Below the pieces are notes generated by a model. The model was not told where the DNA came from and did no database searches. It saw only the letters and a program-made list of their open reading frames with translations. Of a DNA stretch of 64,000 nucleotides, positions 59,101 to 64,000 are shown one piece after another (positions within the stretch are counted from its first letter, which is position 1; each line of letters starts with the position of its first letter). The stretch comes from Siphonodentalium dalli (Eukaryota; Mollusca; Scaphopoda; Gadilida; Siphonodentaliidae), in the NCBI GenBank assembly GCA_032622095.1, contig CP136066.1, positions 92,525,319 through 92,589,318 of the forward strand. Direction: 5' to 3'. Both the position numbers and the translations under genes were made by a program.

Positions 59101-62100
59101 TAGATAGATAGATAGATATATAGATAAGTTTAATTGGCAAAAACATCCTTATAAGGACAGTATGCATACATAATAACATATAATTGTACATTTTGTATTG
59201 AACAGTATAATAAAATTATATTAATATAAGGTCAAGCTGAATGTGCAATGGGTCGTCTATTCTGTATTTATTCATTGATTTATGATACGATGCTCATCGC
59301 GTGCGGAGAATAATCTTCGGATCATATGACAAATTGAAGTGCATGTATTTGAAATATTGTTGGATATGATTTTGACAAGCTGTTCAGTTTGGGTCATGCT
59401 TTCAAAGTCTGAGAACTGTGTCTTCATACGGTTTTGGAGATCGAGACGTTGTGTGCGATAAGCGCTGCATTCTAGCGTTTTTCGTCTTCAATAGCATTAT
59501 CGTAACAAAATATGCTAAACCTTTGTCCCACTGCCGTCGGCGGTTGTGTGTGGCGCCGCTTTTCAATAGCCAATGTATGATTACTTATTCGCAGTCTAGT
59601 GAAAACGATTCTATTTTCTACTGATGTTGTGTGAAGAAGATATGGTTCTATTTCGTACTTAAGTTTGAAAAGTCGGTATGTTCGTAACTTATTACTTCCC
59701 GTTTTTTAACATTAGTCAGTGAGACTCTGTCTAAAATATATATAATAATAATCTTCAATGAGATTTCTTTTGAACTGACTCAGTACGGGACCAGGGTTTT
59801 GGAGGTCTGCAATATTCCACCCAGTGATTATGCCGTTTTAAAGATTGATTTCTTAACCGATGCCACCTGCCGTTCAACGCAGCACTGCGGAGAAGATTAC
59901 AGTCCGACCGTGACATTAACTTAATTACATATGATGAAAGTCTGCATGCCACATTAAATGAATAGTGGGTGGCTCCCTAACTCAGCGCGGACAGCGTTGT
60001 TCGAAGAAAATTTACCGACTCCGAGTAACCGTTTACAGTATTTTAAGTGTACCTTTTCACATGGCAGGCGGTCGTGATTTTTGGTGGTTATTTCAACGCC
60101 CAATAATTCGCTACCATATAACAGTATCGGCTTAATTAATCTATCGAAGAGTTTTAAAGACGTCGATATTGGAATCGGTGCGTCTTTTGTACATGTATTA
60201 AATAGTGAATGCATTGCTTTGAGACCTTTAGCACTTAACTCTTCCATTGCATGTATGAATCTACCAGTATTACTAAATTTAATTCCAATATAATTGTATT
60301 CAGTGACATTTTCCAACTTTTGATTTCCAATGTGAAAGTCTGGTGAAGTTTTAGCTTTCCTAGATCTAAACACCCTACATTTAGTTTTATCAGTGTTCAT
60401 TGTGAGTTTATTGGTCTCCGTGTATCTATTTAGTCTGTTTAGACACCACTGAAGCCCATTTGGAGTATCCGAAAATAAAACTAGGTCGTCAGCGAATAAA
60501 ATGTGATTAAGTGAAGCATTGCCTATACGGACAGCATCACAAGGACTGTCAAACGCATTTTTAATGTCATCAATAAAGATTTTGAACAGATTTGGTGACA
60601 ATTTTAACCCTTGCCTGACACCTCTCGTGGACAAGCATGAAGGCCCCAACCTTTTCTTTGTTTTTGGTGATATAATAGCTATTGTCATATAGTGACTGAA
60701 TTACCCGCAGTATGTGTCCCTTAATGCCCACGCATTTCAATTTGTTTTTAAGTATTTGCCTGTTAACTGTGTCGAACGCCTTTCTAGAATCTATGAACGC
60801 AGCATATAGCGGCTTGCCCAATCCTTTGTGTTTTTGTATGGCCGCTTGCAGAACGAACGCTCTATCAATGGTGCTCTTCCCTTTCGAAAAACAAAATTGG
60901 TTTTCGCTGATAATATTGTTTACATCCAAGAACGCGAATAACCGACGATTAATTATTTTATTAAACAATTTACCGACCGCCGATGATACTGATATTGTCC
61001 GGTAGTTATTGGGATCACTTTTGTCTCCTTTTTTGTGAATTAAAGTGAGGGTACATTCGCTCCACTAACTCTGATACTGTCCTCTCTCTAGAATTAAGTT
61101 AAACATTTTTTTCAATTCACCAATCACCAGAGGAACGAGCGACTTAAGCAATTCGTTAGAAATTTGGTCGGTTCCAATTGCCTTTCCGTTTTTTAATTCT
61201 AGTGTAGCAACAAGTACTTCCTCTGTTTTGATTACATCATTTGATTGGAAGATTATATATGATCGAAGATAATCCACAATCTGGGACAATAATGCTTAGT
61301 GAAGAAATCAACTGATCTATCAGCATCAAGTTCATTTTGGAAACCGGTTTCTGTCGGCCCCCACCCCCCTGGAATACGGAATACCACTTAACACAGAGGG
61401 TGGAATACGGAGTACCAGTTAAGATAAGATAAGATAATTTATTGATGATAAAAGGATCTAAAAGGCAACATGATAGTAAAACTTGTAATACAGAGTTATT
61501 TTCCGGATAAATGTTCTATTGCCGTACGAACTCCAATCATCCCGTAGTGTCCACGTCTAAAATGATCTAAAATGACGATGATCGACGATCTGTATGTCAA
61601 ACCGTGAATTTAGTGTGACAAAAATCGCATTTATATTATTATTATTATCATTTTTTGGAAGGTCGACATACGAATACAGGTATTTTTTAAATACCGAATA
61701 CCTCCTAACAGAGGGCCGGAATACGGCGTGCCTCATAACAGGGCATGGAATACGGTGTACGAAAGGGGGGTTGGGGCCTCATTTGTGGCACGGCAAACAT
61801 CGTGCTGATAGGGATACGTTTTATAATTAGATAAGCGTCCCCACATGGACGTATTATGCATGACGTCGCGTAATTTCTCATCACTATGATCTGCCGATTT
61901 AAGATGTGTTCTTATTCGGGTATATGTATATTTGTTTGATGATTGGCATCGTTCATTGTCATATTTTAAGTGAAGAACTAATTGACAATGGTCAGAGAAT
62001 TCCGTTGGAAGTTTAACACAAAAGTAATCAACGTCACAAAGAAAACTCTCTGTTATAAGGATATAATCAACGACGCTCGCCCCATTATATTGATAGCTTG

Positions 62101-62630
62101 TGAAATGACCAAGTCGATCGCCTGTAGATCGTCCATTACTTATCCGAATACCACTACTTTGGCAAAGAGTAATGAGTTTTGGCGTCCAAAAGAGTTTATA
62201 CGACTATCCATACTGACTCTATTAGGGCACGTGTCTATTATATAATCAGCTGGGAGCGGCGTGTGCTCATCACTGTCAGATACCACGTGGTCTGGCAATT
62301 CACATGTGCGTGCATTTAAATCCCCGCCGAGAACTAAAAGTTCATCGTTCTTGTATCGAGCTAATGCCTTCTCGACACACTCAAAAATATCATCATCTTT
62401 ATCTTTCGTCTTCCAAAAGCTAGAATTGCTGGGAGGAATATACAATGACACAAATATTACTTTTGTGGATTGGTTAAGTAATTTACCATCGAACTCAACA
62501 ATTAGTGCTACCTCGTTTACAGTGTAGACTTTTCGCATGTACTTTTTGAATTTTTGAGAGGAAATAAATGGCGATACCACCTTTTTTCTTGCCCTTGGCA
62601 CGACTTAAATTTAGATTTTCGTAGCCTTCT
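59101..62630 (-). pseudogene. Non-LTR retrotransposon with endonuclease and reverse transcriptase, 5' truncated
   Basis: On the minus strand, an APE-type endonuclease is seen first: KGGIAIYFLSKIQK, then VSLYIPPSNSSFW, LLVLGGDLNARTCELPDH, and after a frameshift GIRISNGRSTGDRLGHFTSY, GASVVDYILIT and TEFSDHCQLVLHL. The SDH motif is catalytic in this family. The reverse transcriptase follows: LELKNGKAIGTDQISNELLK, NYRTISVSSAVGKLFNKIIN, AAFIDSRKAFDTVNRQIL, GLKLSPNLFKIFIDDI and HILFADDLVLFSDT with its FADD catalytic pair. A C-terminal stretch LLGVGKFSSNNAVRAELGSH follows. Frameshifts near 62530, 62155, 61300 and 60680 and an internal insertion kill it. The end likely extends to a (TATC)n tail at 59101-59126. 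It lies upstream of the receptor exons. Confidence 0.85.
61356..61778. mobile_element. Small insertion inside the LINE, G/C-run inverted ends
   Basis: About 420 bp separates endonuclease from reverse transcriptase homology. Its ends are inverted: ggcccccacccccc at 61356 and ggggggttggggcc at 61765-61778. Inside, ggaatacgg words recur (61371, 61403, 61712, 61748) and a gataagataagataattt phrase lies at 61420. It has no coding capacity. Possible TC duplication at the junctions. Confidence 0.6.
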
Positions 62631-62639
62631 CAGATTTTT

Positions 62640-64000
62640 TGGGGACACCTGTTTTTGGGCAATGATATTCCGAAGGCATATCCTGAAGGCCTGAGCGGAG
62701 GAAGGTTTGGGAGGGGGACTCCCTGCTGATGGTGGGGGTATGTTCTTCCCCTGGAATTGTTTTGAAAATCCATTGCATTGAGAGCTAATCTAGGGCTCTT
62801 TGAGTCAGTATTTTGAATTTTACTGAGAGGTAAATTTGATCAAGTTTCTCAACCATAACTTTGGGAATTTGTTATATATGTATGGATTGGAAATGCTTAT
62901 AAGTTATTGTCAGATATCTTATGGTTCAATGGAAGGATTATGCTTATCCTGCTTGAAATGAGACTTACCATTATCACTCTAATTCATATACTATGCTATT
63001 TTCTAAAATTCAAGTGAGACACATACATACCATACTAGTACAGAAAAAATGTCTATTAAGTTAGTAATTAAGTACTATTAGTACTAATCTCTATGTTAAT
63101 TTCTCATTTTGGTGTTATGAGATCCCACCTGATAACCAGGTTTATTTGATGAAATTGTCACTGTTCCAGTACTGTTTTTGATTGAAATACTGAAGTCTGA
63201 AGCCTGAATGATAACAAACCTGAATTAAACTATTTGAAGTTTTAACAGATGAAAGCTTGATAAAACAAAGTATACTTTTACAGTATGACTCCAACTGTTA
63301 AACTTAAATATTTTTGTAAACTTAAATGTCTTATGTCAATATATATAACTAATTTGCATCTTGTTAAGATATGAATTCGGACCTTTATTGATTGTTTTTA
63401 TTTGTCAAATGTTTTTTTGGGCGCATGGAGATTGGGCGCCCAAACCGGTAAACAGTATGAAAAACGGCCTGGATATGTCCCTGCAAGTTCTAAATCAGTA
63501 TCTGATGAATCTTGATGCCACGTTTCTCCCAGAGTAATAAACTCATATCTCTCTATTTGGTGTCTAAATTCTGGAACTCTAATATTTTACGGATCTATGC
63601 ACATTCCAGCTTGTATATCGGATTGTATTACTTTGATCTGTTGTACTCATGTCTGACATAATTTCAATATACTAGCCATGGAGCTAGTAAGCCTTCCGAT
63701 TCTCCCTAAAATTTACTATTCACCTAAATTCACCTAAATCGGCGGAACTCGAAACAACATTTGAAGTGCAGTCCAACATATAAGTATACGTAAATAATGA
63801 GTTCATACTTAATATAACAACATACTAAATATAACAATATGGTGAATACATCATGCATGGCAACATCATAATATACAGTGGGTCTAGTTATTACTACAGG
63901 AAGATTATCCAAGGGGACAAGATTGTTTGTTTATTTATCTATGTATACATAGTCAAAGTGAAGGCCTGTTTCTCAAATCAGATTTGGTTTACACTAAGGT
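62640..64000. other. Stretch without recognised features
   Basis: A+T-rich DNA with no coding region, repeat or RNA gene that I can support. Missing 5' exons of the receptor, if any, could lie here or beyond the window. Confidence 0.45.

Overview
This is a eukaryotic, animal-like window. Genes are split by long introns with GT-AG junctions, and most of the DNA is A+T-rich intron or repeat. The repeats look like those of marine invertebrate genomes: non-LTR retrotransposon ends with TCAA, ATT or GATA tails, GACA microsatellites next to tandem cores, and elements carrying GACCTTGACC or AAGATGGCGGCC motifs. I infer a lophotrochozoan, perhaps a mollusc, with low confidence. No bacterial-style operons, CRISPR arrays, rRNA genes or convincing tRNA genes were seen.

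The one clear host gene is an ionotropic glutamate receptor on the minus strand. It runs from about 56.46 kb down to 9.2 kb as nine exons whose reading phases all agree. It covers part of the amino-terminal domain, the S1 lobe, M1, the pore loop, M3 and S2. The signal-peptide end and the M4/C-terminal exon were not found. The largest intron (32.4-55.4 kb) is about 23 kb. A striking feature is glutamate at the position aligned with the Q/R/N selectivity site.

Layout. 1-7.49 kb: composite tandem array of 122-bp monomers, GACA microsatellite blocks and hairpin modules, with a 1,716-bp higher-order duplication. 7.56-8.02 kb: intact single-exon Myb/SANT-like DNA-binding protein (minus). 9.2-9.45 kb: last receptor exon found. 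9.63-11.48 kb: TIR element. 12.68-14.30 kb: broken Crypton-type tyrosine-recombinase gene (plus) interrupted by a LINE 3' end. 19.05-32.4 kb: seven receptor exons interleaved with a 509-bp tandem duplication, a LINE ORF1 relic holding a G-rich MITE, and a Helitron-like element. 32.4-55.4 kb: giant intron with a 5.7-kb foldback structure, a perfect 26-bp-arm hairpin, a second Helitron-like copy in inverse orientation, a 140-bp satellite, a minisatellite and a TIR element with internal 81-bp repeats. 55.4-56.46 kb: the two upstream receptor exons. 57.4-62.6 kb: two decayed non-LTR retrotransposons (minus), one holding a small insertion. 62.65-64 kb: nothing recognised.

Apart from the receptor and perhaps the Myb-like gene, nothing here appears to work as a pathway. 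Most of the window is mobile-element debris inside or beside the receptor. The more unusual items are the receptor's pore residue, the Helitron-like pair and its sequence link to the first-7.5-kb array, and the foldback structures.
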